Below, piece after piece: positions 38,616-47,225 of a stretch of 64,000 nt of DNA. The DNA is from Pseudomonas sp. Tri1 (GTDB taxonomy: Bacteria; Pseudomonadota; Gammaproteobacteria; Pseudomonadales; Pseudomonadaceae): positions 5,558,501-5,622,500 of the forward strand of contig NZ_CP072913.1 in NCBI RefSeq assembly GCF_017968885.1, read 5' to 3'. The position numbers were made by a program, and so were the translations under genes. The notes below the pieces were generated by a model. The model made no database searches. It was not told where the DNA came from and saw nothing but the letters and a program-made list of their open reading frames with translations. Position 1 is the first letter of the stretch; each line of letters begins with the position of its first letter.

Positions 38616-39239
38616 TCAAGCCGGAGTCAGGCACTCCGGCCCATTGAGCTTCGGGTCATTGACCATGTTGGCCAGCACCCGCTCACGCAATGGCGCCGGT
38701 TCACTGGCCAGCAGCCCTTGCAAGGTATGCAGTGGCGTCTCGGGGTCGAGCCACAGGCGCTGGCCCTCTTCGTCCAGGATCAATGGCCGGCGCTGACCCG
38801 CCGCCGTCTGGGTGATGACCGCTGTGCTCAGCCACACCTGCTCCTGCACCGGATAGGCCTCCCAGATCGCCGCGAAAAACAACGACGAACCCTCCCCCGG
38901 CGTCAGCCAGTACGGCCGCTTGCGCGTGCCGCCGCGCCATTCGTAGAAACCGTTGGCCGGCAGCAGGCAACGACGCTGACGCAAGGCTTCACGGAACATC
39001 GGTTGTTCGGCCACGGTTTCGGCCCGGGCATGGGCCGGGGTGCGGGACAGGTCGGTCAACCACGGCGGCGTCAGCCCCCAACGAGCCCGGGCCAATTCGC
39101 GCCGCCCCTCGACGCCGGCGCGCAGCATCAGCACCGAATCGTTGGGCGAAATATTCCATTGGGCCTTCTGATCGGCAGGAAAGCCGGGCAAGGCCGCGAA
39201 GGCGGGGTTCCAGCGAAACAGGGCATAACGTCCACACAT
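38616..39239 (-). CDS. SRAP (YedK/HMCES-like) protein with divergent active site
   Basis: 207 residues. SRAP proteins form a Cys2-DNA crosslink at abasic sites in single-stranded DNA. C2 is present directly after Met (MCGRYALF) and E100 lies in NGFYEWRGG, matching E. coli Glu105. But the usual Asn of NARAET is His here (H70 in PAHARAETV), and the catalytic His near the HxRMPVIL motif is missing: the segment reads TQTAAGQRRPLIL and is shortened. Crosslinking by Cys2 may persist, while release chemistry may be altered. Also annotated as SOS-response-associated peptidase. Confidence 0.9.
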   Translation of the reverse strand: MCGRYALFRWNPAFAALPGFPADQKAQWNISPNDSVLMLRAGVEGRRELARARWGLTPPWLTDLSRTPAHARAETVAEQPMFREALRQRRCLLPANGFYEWRGGTRKRPYWLTPGEGSSLFFAAIWEAYPVQEQVWLSTAVITQTAAGQRRPLILDEEGQRLWLDPETPLHTLQGLLASEPAPLRERVLANMVNDPKLNGPECLTPA

Positions 39240-39274
39240 GGGGCAACACGACTCTTGATCAAACGGCCGCCAGC

Positions 39275-39535
39275 CTAGCAGACCAGCGTGCCGGGGTAAC
39301 TGTCCGGTTCATCGCCTGGCAACGGCAGCGCGGCATTGTACTCGGCGATCAACTCCCGGGCGTATTGCGCCTGATCATCCTCCACCGCCAGCCCCAGCAA
39401 CCCCTGCATCGGCAGTTCCCCGGCACCGCCCAGCAGATCGCGGCCCACCAGGTGCGCCGTGATGCCTTCGCTGGCGAGCATGCCTTGCAGCAACTCGCCT
39501 TCCATCAGATTTTCCAGCTCGTAGATTCGTCGCAT
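39275..39535 (-). CDS. DUF2007 putative signal-transducing protein
   Basis: 86 residues beginning MRRIYELENLMEGELLQGML. It has the DUF2007 pattern (xEAxLLxGxLxxxGIxAHLxG...LxVxDDQAxxARELI), a PII-like ferredoxin fold with an acidic Pro-rich tail. Function not known. 13 bases upstream of it on the minus strand ends the CPXCG gene region; the two are probably cotranscribed. Confidence 0.85.
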   Translation of the reverse strand: MRRIYELENLMEGELLQGMLASEGITAHLVGRDLLGGAGELPMQGLLGLAVEDDQAQYARELIAEYNAALPLPGDEPDSYPGTLVC

Positions 39536-39547
39536 GGGCGCCCCCCA

Positions 39548-39730
39548 TCACTCGTTTTCGCTAAAGACCTCGAGATGCCACTCTTCACCATGGACCTGCA
39601 ACACGAAGGTTATCGGGCGGCAGCAGACCTGGCAGTCCTCGATGTAGGTCTGATCGCCACCGGACAGATCCACCGAAGTCTCCACTTCCTCGCCACAATA
39701 CGGACATTCATACAGAGCGGTTTCCAGCAT
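39548..39730 (-). CDS. CPXCG-motif cysteine-rich small protein
   Basis: 60 residues. C9-P-Y-C12-G and C33-Q-V-C36-C37-R-P form a zinc-ribbon-like pair of CxxC knuckles ([10 protein letters not shown] and DCQVCCRP). Start ATG 39730 with GGGAG upstream. Conserved in gammaproteobacteria without an assigned role. First gene of the pair with DUF2007. Confidence 0.88.
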   Translation of the reverse strand: MLETALYECPYCGEEVETSVDLSGGDQTYIEDCQVCCRPITFVLQVHGEEWHLEVFSENE

Positions 39731-39871
39731 CGCGGTCTCCCAGGTGACTTGTGCGTATAATCGCCGGTCTATTTGCAGGGCTATTTTTGTCTGGCTTGTC
39801 TTCCAGGCCGTGCCCCGTCGTTTTTTGATCGAACCTTTACTTACCCTAGCCGTTTCCAACAAGAGAGCATG

Positions 39872-41035
39872 ATGGGCGAATTCGATGCCATCCGACCTTA
39901 CGACGACAGCGAAGTCCCAGCGGTGCTGGCACGGCTGCTCGGCGACAAGGCGTTTCTAGATATCCTCACCCACTTCCGCTTCCCGCGCCTGGCCGGCCCC
40001 TTCGGCTGGATGCTCAAACCTCTTATAGCGCAAAGATTGCGTCGTGAGTTCGCCGGTGTGACTTCAGTCGCCACTTTGCAGGATAAGGTGGAGTTCTATG
40101 TCGACCACACCATTGAGCGCGCCACCGATGGCGTGACCTACACCGGAGTGGAGCAATTCAAGTCCGGCAGTGCGTACCTGTTCATCGCCAACCACCGCGA
40201 CATCGTGATGGACCCGGCCTTCGTCAACTACGCCGTGTACCACGCTGGCCTGCCGACGCCGCGCATCGCCATTGGCGATAATCTGCTGCAAAAGCCCTTT
40301 GTCAGCGACCTGATGCGCCTGAACAAGAGCTTCATCGTGCACCGCTCCATCACCGGACGGCGGGAAAAAATGGCGGCGTACCAGTTGCTGTCGGCCTACA
40401 TCAACCATTCGATCCGCAACGATTGCGCGTCCATCTGGATCGCCCAGGCCGAAGGTCGGGCCAAGGACGGCGACGACCGTACCGAGTCGGCGATCCTCAA
40501 GATGTTCCACATGAGCCGCAAGGACGAGCCGTTTGGCGAGGTGATTCGGTCGCTGAACCTCACACCGGTGTCGATCAGCTACGAATACGACCCGTGCGAC
40601 CAGGCCAAGGCCCGCGAGTTGTACATCCGCGCCACCACCGGCACCTACACCAAGGCGCCGGGCGAGGACGACGTGAGCATCGCCAAGGGCATCACCGGCT
40701 ACAAGGGGCGTGTCCACGTGAACTTCGCCGCGCCGATCACCGAGCTCTTCGAGGACACCAAGCAATTGGCCCTGGAGATGGACCGGCAGATTCTCGGCGG
40801 TTATCGGCTGTTCCCGGTGCACTACCTGGCCTACGCCCAATGGGCCAACGCCGACCCGCAATTGCAGGTGCCAACGGCAGCCGAAGTGTTTGACGCCGAG
40901 GAATTGGCCAAGGCCCAGGAAGAATGGCAACGCCGGCTGGATGCTTGTCCGGAAGAACACCGGCCGTACCTGGTGCAGCAATACGCGACACCGGTGCGTA
41001 ATCAGTATCGGGTCAAGGCGGGGTTGGCGCTGTAA
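39872..41035 (+). CDS. 1-acyl-glycerol-3-phosphate acyltransferase-like protein
   Basis: 387 residues, cytosolic (no membrane helix seen). PlsC-type fold: acyltransferase box [14 protein letters not shown] (N107-H108...D114), a second block [18 protein letters not shown] and the [11 protein letters not shown] block [15 protein letters not shown]. The first box is H-x5-D rather than the canonical H-x4-D. AGAGAG precedes ATG 39872 (39869 also possible). Probably an acyltransferase in phospholipid metabolism; substrate unproven. Confidence 0.88.
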   Translation: MGEFDAIRPYDDSEVPAVLARLLGDKAFLDILTHFRFPRLAGPFGWMLKPLIAQRLRREFAGVTSVATLQDKVEFYVDHTIERATDGVTYTGVEQFKSGSAYLFIANHRDIVMDPAFVNYAVYHAGLPTPRIAIGDNLLQKPFVSDLMRLNKSFIVHRSITGRREKMAAYQLLSAYINHSIRNDCASIWIAQAEGRAKDGDDRTESAILKMFHMSRKDEPFGEVIRSLNLTPVSISYEYDPCDQAKARELYIRATTGTYTKAPGEDDVSIAKGITGYKGRVHVNFAAPITELFEDTKQLALEMDRQILGGYRLFPVHYLAYAQWANADPQLQVPTAAEVFDAEELAKAQEEWQRRLDACPEEHRPYLVQQYATPVRNQYRVKAGLAL

Positions 41036-41052
41036 GACTATCTGTGAAACTC

Positions 41053-41086
41053 CCTGTGGCGAGGGGATTTATCCCCTCGCCACAGG
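41053..41086. repeat. Perfect 34-bp palindrome
   Basis: CCTGTGGCGAGGGGAT-TT-ATCCCCTCGCCACAGG; the short form of the TGTGGCGAGGGG element, here with arms joined. No T-run, so not a classical terminator. Confidence 0.85.
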
Positions 41087-41117
41087 TCACCATGCCCCGA
41101 TCAAAACAGCGACCTCA

Positions 41118-41399
41118 TCAGAACTGCGTGCTGATCCACGAAACCAGCAACGCCAGCGCCAGACAGCCAAAACCGAACCGATAGAAAAACCGGTTCATGC
41201 GCTGGGTGGCCAGGTCCAGCAGTGCTTCGAATCGTTCGTTACCTTCGCGATTGCGCGCTTCAAGGCAGGCCCGCGCCCGTTGTTCACGGCGTCGCGTCGC
41301 GTGCAGGACCCAGCCACCAGGGCAGGCAAACAGCAACGCGAGCAGGTTGATCAGTTTGGCGGGGTGGGCAGCGAACAGCGAAAGCAGATGCAACGACAT
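41118..41399 (-). CDS. Small two-helix membrane protein
   Basis: 93 residues, ATG 41399 with TTGAGG six bases upstream. Hydrophobic segments at about 12-30 (LINLLALLFACPGGWVL) and 76-90 (FGCLALALLVSWI) flank a basic, helical middle rich in Arg (ATRRREQRARACLEARNREG). No family recognised. Size and good ribosome site support a real gene. Confidence 0.65.
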   Translation of the reverse strand: MSLHLLSLFAAHPAKLINLLALLFACPGGWVLHATRRREQRARACLEARNREGNERFEALLDLATQRMNRFFYRFGFGCLALALLVSWISTQF

Positions 41400-41529
41400 C
41401 ACAAACCTCAAGCAAAAACGGACAGGACGCGCCCGGGACCTACGAACAGGGCGCGGATTCTACCGAAAGCCCGGCGTCCTGCGCCGTTTTTTCCGACCAG
41501 TAACGATCCCGCCGTAGCGCTGGGTTCTT

Positions 41530-41660
41530 TTGTGGCGAGGGGATTTATCGAAACGTCGCACCGCCCCGCCAGGCTGCGAAGCGCCCCTTGGGATTTCTGT
41601 ATTGCTTGAGAATCTGCGAGTGCTGCGCACTCGAGCGGGGATAAATCCCCTCGCCACAGG
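41530..41660. repeat. Imperfect palindrome of the TGTGGCGAGGGG family
   Basis: TTGTGGCGAGGGGATTTATC opposes GATAAATCCCCTCGCCACA-type sequence at 41640-41658; the interior differs from other copies. Occupies most of the 354-base gap 41400-41753, which holds no gene. Confidence 0.8.
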
Positions 41661-41753
41661 AGGAAGCTTTCAATCGATCGTAATTCTTCATGTCACGGTT
41701 TCGTCATCTGAACAGGCCACTCTGTCGCCCTTCAAACCTGCACGGAACCCGTC

Positions 41754-41960
41754 ATGCTGCACGCCGAAAACCAGGATCGTCTCTATCTCATCAGCCCGAG
41801 CGAAGAACAACAGAACCTCGTCGGCAGCCTGTCCTTCAACGTGCAGGATCGACACTGGCTGGTGTATTGCGCCCTCGGCGGCCATCAGCACGCCGACCTG
41901 CCCGAAACCGACCTGCTGACTGGGATCAGCGTGCTGGAATTCTATTCCCAGGCAGCGTGA
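41754..41960 (+). CDS. Small conserved hypothetical protein
   Basis: 68 residues, MLHAENQDRLYLISPSEEQQ at the start, no signal peptide, acidic (several Asp/Glu) and alternating beta-like. No domain recognised. Codon use fits the genome, and the frame is clean; CGGAA lies upstream. Its role is unknown. Confidence 0.65.
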   Translation: MLHAENQDRLYLISPSEEQQNLVGSLSFNVQDRHWLVYCALGGHQHADLPETDLLTGISVLEFYSQAA

Positions 41961-41982
41961 AGATCTCGCCCATAAAAAACCC

Positions 41983-42075
41983 CTGTGGGAGCGAGCTTGC
42001 TCGCGATGGCGGTGGTTCAGTCAACATTGAAGTGGCTGACATTCCGCTATCGCGAGCAAGCTCGCTCCCACAGGG
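41983..42075. repeat. REPIN
   Basis: CCTGTGGGAGCGAGCTTGCT and ATCGCGAGCAAGCTCGCTCC, between convergent genes. Confidence 0.9.
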
Positions 42076-42092
42076 GATACGGGGCTTGCTAC

Positions 42093-42677
42093 TTACTCAG
42101 CCAGCACCTGACCAATGGTCGGGTCTTTGAACAGCCGGGTGAGGGCATCGCTCAACACATCGCTGACCAGCTTGGTGTTGGTTTCCTGGTTAGGTGCCAT
42201 GCCGAAACGCTGGTCCAGGGAAGCACCGTAACGACCGCTGTAGCGGCGGTTGGCGTTCTGCACATCGGAGCGGAAGGTCGCGCCGATGGTGGCTTCGGTC
42301 ACGTACATGCCCTCCTTGGGCGACTGGTACTTGAGTTCAGCCAGGGTGACGGTCAACTGCGGTGCATTCATGGCGTTCGCGGTGGGGGTGAAGCCCAGCA
42401 AACGCACCGCCGCTTCAGCCTGGGCCTGCAACTTGGGCAGGATCTGCGCGCCTTGCACCGTGATCACGCTGGTTTCCGGATACAACCCGCCGCGAGTACC
42501 GAGCGTCGGCGACGGACGACCATCCACGACCCGCACCACCACCGGTTGGCCACGACCTACAGGCGCCAGTTGGGCATTGAGGGTGGGCTCCGGGTTAAGT
42601 TGTTGCGGGCTGTGGGCGCAGCCGACGAGGGTCAGACTGGTCACAGCGATCAAACCGAACAACAGGCGTTGCAACAT
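42093..42677 (-). CDS. YajG-family lipoprotein
   Basis: 194 residues; signal peptide with lipobox LTLVGC (C20) and then AHSPQQLNPEP. The mature part has VVRVVDGRPSPTLGTRGG, the DUF4136/YajG-like pattern, and ends with VLSDALTRLFKDPTIGQVLAE. GGAGAGAAGAGC precedes ATG 42677. E. coli YajG is an uncharacterised envelope lipoprotein near ampG. Confidence 0.85.
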   Translation of the reverse strand: MLQRLLFGLIAVTSLTLVGCAHSPQQLNPEPTLNAQLAPVGRGQPVVVRVVDGRPSPTLGTRGGLYPETSVITVQGAQILPKLQAQAEAAVRLLGFTPTANAMNAPQLTVTLAELKYQSPKEGMYVTEATIGATFRSDVQNANRRYSGRYGASLDQRFGMAPNQETNTKLVSDVLSDALTRLFKDPTIGQVLAE

Positions 42678-42882
42678 GCTCTTCTCTCCAGAATCGGGCA
42701 CAAACAGGCCGGCAGTATAGCGGTGCGCCATCGCGGTGAACTAGCGCCTTAGGATGAATACTGAAATGTCTGACACGGGCCACGATCGCCGGTTCCTGTC
42801 ACCCCATTGTCATGGTCCTTACACCGACATGTCATGGCCGGCTGTCAGGCTTATCGCAAGCACCCTGACCTGGTATCCGATC

Positions 42883-43116
42883 ATGCGCTTTCTTATTTCT
42901 CTGTTCACTCCGCGCCCACACCACCGCAGCTTCGCCCTGCTCGATCGCGACGGCCGCTGCCAGGCCTTCAAGCAATGCAACCTGCAGCCCATGGGCGAAG
43001 GCTGGGTGGAAATCGACGAGATCCGTCTCAACTGGTTGCACCAGCCATTGCCTGCCAGCGCCCGCGTGCAACCGCTTCGTGCTCGCCCACGCAACCGGCA
43101 GCTGTTGACCATCTGA
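42883..43116 (+). CDS. Small conserved hypothetical protein
   Basis: 77 residues, MRFLISLFTPRPHHRSFALL at the start, basic, no clear membrane span. A short similar protein sits beside the malate:quinone oxidoreductase gene in other pseudomonads (from memory). No ribosome site visible before the ATG, and the upstream reading frame is open to 42754, so the start is uncertain. Confidence 0.55.
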   Translation: MRFLISLFTPRPHHRSFALLDRDGRCQAFKQCNLQPMGEGWVEIDEIRLNWLHQPLPASARVQPLRARPRNRQLLTI

Positions 43117-43852
43117 CCAGACGGCTAATAAAAGTCATTAAACACGACCATTTCCCTGCGTTTCTTCGATACAATCTCCCCCCGATTATAAGGACGTCTC
43201 CTGATCGGGCCTCGCAACACCGCTGATGCGCTGGTATTGGCACCCCGCAACGCCCACAGAGAGCCGCCCACACAGATCGAGTGAAGCTGGCGCGCCTGCT
43301 GTTCCCGGGCAAATCACCACTTTTCGCGAATCTGCAGAGCTGTCATTACGCTCGGTCACTGAGCTGTCTGCCCGTTTTGCCTGTCATGTACTACATGGGG
43401 GCAACCAAACCGGGCACGGTGCCAGGCTGGGACAGCCCTTTTTTGAGGTTCACGTCTTCAAAAGAGCGTGAAAAAACGGGTTTTCACAACTTCACGAGAG
43501 TGTGGCGAGCAAATGAATAGTTTTGCGTCTGAACAAGCACCATTAGCGTCTGAAACAGCCCAACGACACAGGACCGGATATCGCTCAAGAACCGGCGCCT
43601 GAAGCCTGTCCGCTACGGATTTGGTTGCACGAACGGATGTCTCGGCCATAAGTCGAATTGCTTGCCCGGCGCTTAAATGAGTTCATGTGACTCTTGAGGC
43701 CAGGCTGCATGCATCCGCAGTAGTTGCGAAAAATTGCGAAGATTCGGACATGGCGATCCTGGCCATGGGTACCTGGGGCGCAACTGACCTGCCCCGCCAA
43801 TCCTGGCCGCTATGCCGACAATTTGGTGCTGCAGATTTTGGAGACGCGTTAA
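43117..43852. other. 736-base leader region without a gene, upstream of mqo
   Basis: No credible gene in either strand. Visible: a near-perfect inverted repeat CATGTA-C-TACATG at 43385-43397 nested in TGCC/GGCA arms, followed by GGGCACGGTGCC; and a direct repeat GCGTCTGAA at 43524-43532 and 43547-43555. Less GC-rich than the genes around it. Probably promoter and regulatory sequence for mqo, perhaps with an sRNA. Confidence 0.5.
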
Positions 43853-45358
43853 ATGGCGCATAACGAAGCAGTCGATGTAGTTCTGGTAGGGGCCGGCATC
43901 ATGAGTGCCACCCTGGCCGTACTGCTCAAGGAGCTCGACCCCGCGATCTCGCTGGAAGTCGTCGAGCTGATGGATTCCGGTGCCGCGGAGAGTTCCAACC
44001 CATGGAACAACGCCGGTACCGGCCACGCCGGGCTGTGTGAACTCAATTACACGCCCCAGGCTGCCGATGGCAGTGTCGACATCAAGAAAGCCGTGCACAT
44101 CAACACCCAGTTCGAGGTGTCGAAGCAGTTCTGGACGTATCTGACTAAAAAAGGCACGTTCGGCTCATCCAAATCCTTCATCGCCCCGGTGCCACACCTG
44201 AGTTTCGTGCAGGGTGAGAAAGGTGTGGCGTTCCTGAAGAAGCGCTTCGAACTGATGCGCCAGCATCACGCCTTCGCCGACATGGAGTACACCGAAGACA
44301 AGGCCACCATGGCCGAGTGGATGCCGCTGATGATGCCAGGCCGGCCGACTGACGAAGTCATCGCCGCCACCCGCGTCATGAAGGGCACCGACGTCAACTT
44401 CGGCGCCCTGACCAATCAGTTGCTCAAGCACCTGACCAGCGCTCCGGATACCCAGGTCAAGTACTGCAAGCGCGTCACCGGCCTCAAGCGCAACGGCAGT
44501 GGCTGGACCGTGAGCATCAAGGACGTCAATTCCGGCGGCAGCCGCGAAGTCGATGCCAAGTTCGTGTTCCTTGGCGCCGGGGGCGCGGCGTTGCCGTTGC
44601 TGCAAGCCTCGGGCATCGAAGAGAGCAAGGGTTTCGGCGGCTTCCCGGTCAGCGGCCAGTGGTTGCGTTGCGACAACCCGGAAGTGGTCAAGCACCACCA
44701 GGCCAAGGTCTACAGCCAGGCCGCGGTGGGCTCGCCGCCGATGTCGGTGCCGCACCTGGACACCCGTGTGGTCGATGGCAAGAAATCCCTGCTGTTCGGG
44801 CCCTACGCCGGCTTCACCACCAAGTTCCTCAAGCACGGCTCGATCATGGACCTGCCCTTGTCGGTACGCGCCGGCAATATCGGCCCGATGCTGGCCGTGG
44901 CCCGGGACAACATGGACCTGACCAAGTATCTGATCAGCGAAGTGATGCAGTCCATGGAACAACGTTTGGAATCCCTGCGGCGCTTCTACCCCGAAGCGAA
45001 AGCCGAGGACTGGCGCCTGGAAGTGGCCGGCCAACGTGTGCAGATCATCAAGAAGGATCCGAAGAAAGGCGGAGTCCTGCAGTTCGGCACCGAGCTGGTG
45101 GCGGCCAAGGACGGTACCCTCGCCGCCCTGCTCGGCGCCTCGCCAGGCGCTTCGGTGACCGTTTCGATCATGCTGGAACTGATCGAGCGCTGCTTCCCGG
45201 ACAAGGCCAAGGGTGAGTGGGCGGCCAAGCTCGCACACATCTTCCCGGCCCGGGAAAAAGTGCTGGAAACCGACGCGGCGCTGTATCACAAGATCAGCAC
45301 GCAGAACAACATCGCGCTGGAACTGGTCGAAGACAACAAGGCTCAAAGTTACGCCTGA
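43853..45358 (+). CDS. mqo: Malate:quinone oxidoreductase
   Basis: FAD-dependent peripheral membrane enzyme oxidising malate to oxaloacetate and reducing quinone; replaces or supplements NAD malate dehydrogenase in pseudomonads. 501 residues: N-terminal [17 protein letters not shown]ossmann loop, [18 protein letters not shown] ([14 protein letters not shown] signature), [20 protein letters not shown] and [23 protein letters not shown] near the C-terminus. GGAG precedes the ATG. Own terminator. Confidence 0.97.
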   Translation: MAHNEAVDVVLVGAGIMSATLAVLLKELDPAISLEVVELMDSGAAESSNPWNNAGTGHAGLCELNYTPQAADGSVDIKKAVHINTQFEVSKQFWTYLTKKGTFGSSKSFIAPVPHLSFVQGEKGVAFLKKRFELMRQHHAFADMEYTEDKATMAEWMPLMMPGRPTDEVIAATRVMKGTDVNFGALTNQLLKHLTSAPDTQVKYCKRVTGLKRNGSGWTVSIKDVNSGGSREVDAKFVFLGAGGAALPLLQASGIEESKGFGGFPVSGQWLRCDNPEVVKHHQAKVYSQAAVGSPPMSVPHLDTRVVDGKKSLLFGPYAGFTTKFLKHGSIMDLPLSVRAGNIGPMLAVARDNMDLTKYLISEVMQSMEQRLESLRRFYPEAKAEDWRLEVAGQRVQIIKKDPKKGGVLQFGTELVAAKDGTLAALLGASPGASVTVSIMLELIERCFPDKAKGEWAAKLAHIFPAREKVLETDAALYHKISTQNNIALELVEDNKAQSYA

Positions 45359-45372
45359 CACCGCGTACGTAT

Positions 45373-45407
45373 AAAAAAGCCTCCCGTACAAACGGGAGGC
45401 TTTTTAA
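45373..45407 (+). terminator. Terminator after mqo
   Basis: GCCTCCCGT-ACAA-ACGGGAGGC followed by T5; A6 on the other side makes it usable for the minus-strand gene at 45419 too. Confidence 0.88.
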
Positions 45408-45418
45408 TTTCCACACTG

Positions 45419-45880
45419 TTATTTCATGCTGAACTTGACGCGTGTTCCGCCATGACGAACATAATCATCGTTATCTTCAACTTCCAACAACTCTGCGACA
45501 CAGGAACCTGCCGGCTTCGCTTCAGCCCAGCGACGATAGGGCATTGTCTGCTCATCACTCACCGGCGCTTTAGCGATATGCCCGAAACTGAAATGACAGG
45601 CGCGGCTTCCTTGAGTGTAGGTAAATGACTCCCGCTCGGCGCGCGATTGGGGCAGATAATAGGTTAGTTCCTGGCTCTCACCGGGGCCTACAAAAAAGCC
45701 GTGGCCTGCATTTTCCGGGGCTTGAGACCACGTGAAGTCGCTGCCCGGGACAATGACTGCTGATGTCGCGTTGAATATTTCCACATTGACGACCTCATCG
45801 AACGCACTGGAAACCGAACTTGCCAAACAGCCGATCAGAGCCAATAACGCGCCGACGATATATGTATTTTTATCTTCCAT
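45419..45880 (-). CDS. Putative exported protein, unknown family
   Basis: 153 residues. N-terminal hydrophobic segment with LALIGC that could be a lipobox (C18) or part of a Sec signal ending SSA. The mature part has two Cys (SRACHFSF and AGSCVAEL) that could pair, and predicted beta structure. No family recognised. The DNA is visibly poorer in GC than its neighbours, which suggests recent transfer. ATG 45880 used; GTG three codons upstream is possible. Confidence 0.65.
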   Translation of the reverse strand: MEDKNTYIVGALLALIGCLASSVSSAFDEVVNVEIFNATSAVIVPGSDFTWSQAPENAGHGFFVGPGESQELTYYLPQSRAERESFTYTQGSRACHFSFGHIAKAPVSDEQTMPYRRWAEAKPAGSCVAELLEVEDNDDYVRHGGTRVKFSMK

Positions 45881-46034
45881 GATGAACACAACTCCATTTA
45901 AACGATTGAACTGAAACCACTTGGTTTCAACGCAAAAGTAATGGAAACCCGAATAAAACAGAACAGCCCGAATGGTGACATAACCTTTCGGACTTCCTTG
46001 AACAAGTCATGGGGATACTTAACAAGAACGTTCA

Positions 46035-46052
46035 AGCGCCCCGAAGGGCGCT
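46035..46052 (-). terminator. Candidate terminator hairpin
   Basis: AGCGCCC-TTC-GGGGCGCT on the minus strand, 20 bases past the stop of the 46072 gene; only a weak, interrupted T-rich stretch follows. Confidence 0.45.
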
Positions 46053-46071
46053 GACATGGACTCTAACGCGC

Positions 46072-46359
46072 TCAGCCGCGCGCCTTATTGATCAACTCAA
46101 TATATTCCTCGGCATTACGCTGGTCCTGGATCAGCGCCACGAAATCGTTGCCGTGCTCATCCTTGCCATCGAGGTCGTAACCGGCTTCGACGAAGAACGT
46201 CAGGAACCGCTCGAAATCGTCGACCCGCAGGCCGCGGTAGGCCTTGATCAGTTTGTGCAGCGACGGCGAAGTGGCATCGACCGGCTCGAAATTGAGAAAC
46301 AGCTTGATCTGTTCATCGCCAATCTCGTCACCAATCACTTGTTTCTTGTCTTTACGCAT
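46072..46359 (-). CDS. Conserved hypothetical protein, PA4642-like
   Basis: 95 residues, starting MRKDKKQVIGDEIGDEQIKL; GGAG is 6 bases before the ATG. Acidic, helical, with no signal or membrane span; segment GLRVDDFERFLTFFVEAGYDLDGKDEHGNDF looks like a paired-helix module. Found next to the gene at 46421 in other pseudomonads (synteny from memory). Function unknown. Confidence 0.8.
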   Translation of the reverse strand: MRKDKKQVIGDEIGDEQIKLFLNFEPVDATSPSLHKLIKAYRGLRVDDFERFLTFFVEAGYDLDGKDEHGNDFVALIQDQRNAEEYIELINKARG

Positions 46360-46420
46360 TGCCGGCTCCAGCTCGCACAGTTCACGGGGCGGGCAGTTTA
46401 CCCCCGGCAGGCCCCGGGGC

Positions 46421-46906
46421 TCAACGCGAGCGTTCGGCACCGGTGTGCAGGTCGGCCCAGATATGGCCGTTGGCGTAGCTGAGAAACTGCACGTATACCG
46501 TGTCGTTGCGCAGTAGGTCGATGACCACCCGGTACTGCGCCTGTGGATAAGACAGGGTCAGGGTCTTGCTCGCTTCGTCGAAAACCGGTTTCTTCAGGCT
46601 TTTGCTCTCACCGTCGAAGTTAAGGATCACCTGGCTGATGGTGGCGCCTTTGTTCATGGGCTGGCCCTTGAGGCGCACCAGCAGCGGGGAAGTGACGGGG
46701 ATCGGTTGCTGGTTGGACTGGCGTTGATTGCCCAGCACCACCGAGTATTCGGTCACTCGCAGCAATTGTTGCTGTTGCGGTGGCTCCTGGCGCAACAGCA
46801 GGTCATCGGCCGGCAGAAACTGGCTGTGCATCGGCGCGGCAACGGCTGCCAAGGGCAGGCTGGAGATCAGCAGCAACGCGGCACAACGGCGGATCGATAC
46901 ACTCAT
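46421..46906 (-). CDS. Periplasmic conserved hypothetical protein
   Basis: 161 residues from ATG 46906, with a signal peptide (about 1-24, ending AAVAA). The mature region is Gln-rich early (EPPQQQQLLRVTEYS) then beta-like, ending GHIWADLHTGAERSR. No domain recognised; exported by signal peptide. 61 bases upstream of the 46072 gene, same strand, probable operon. Confidence 0.75.
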   Translation of the reverse strand: MSVSIRRCAALLLISSLPLAAVAAPMHSQFLPADDLLLRQEPPQQQQLLRVTEYSVVLGNQRQSNQQPIPVTSPLLVRLKGQPMNKGATISQVILNFDGESKSLKKPVFDEASKTLTLSYPQAQYRVVIDLLRNDTVYVQFLSYANGHIWADLHTGAERSR

Positions 46907-47041
46907 GACAGGCTCCAGGGTCTTGGCCTGGCACTCTAGCATGAGCCTGCGCAGTAAAAATAACGACCCAGGTCAATACTTACACACGACGAGCACGGCA
47001 TACTCAAAGAGCCATCAGCTCTCGCATCATGTGATGCCTCT

Positions 47042-47172
47042 TGTGGCGAGGGGATTTATCCCCGCTGGGCTGTGAAGCAGACCTGAACCGGATACTCGGT
47101 GAATCAGACAGGCCACCCCAACCCGATGGGGCCGCTACGCAGCCCGACGGGGATAAATCCCCTCGCCACAGG
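47042..47172. repeat. Imperfect palindrome of the TGTGGCGAGGGG family
   Basis: TTGTGGCGAGGGGATTTATC and GGGGATAAATCCCCTCGCCA as inverted ends, GCTGGGCTG/CAGCCC-like inner arms. It fills most of the gap 46907-47225, in which no gene is seen. Confidence 0.82.
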
Positions 47173-47225
47173 TTGGGTGTTTGCAGGGAATTCGGTTTTT
47201 GCCCCATTAATTTCGTGGAGTGCCC

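Noticed and set aside
41053..41086. Perfect palindrome as a terminator for the acyltransferase gene
   Set aside because: No T-run on either side and the same sequence recurs elsewhere as a repeat element.
43281..43300. Sigma54-type -24/-12 promoter (CTGGCGCG...CTGCTG)
   Set aside because: The -12 element does not match TTGC well, and the spacing looks fortuitous in GC-rich DNA.
43281..43520. 79-codon GTG-start open frame in the mqo leader
   Set aside because: No ribosome site, no recognisable features and atypical composition; treated as non-coding.
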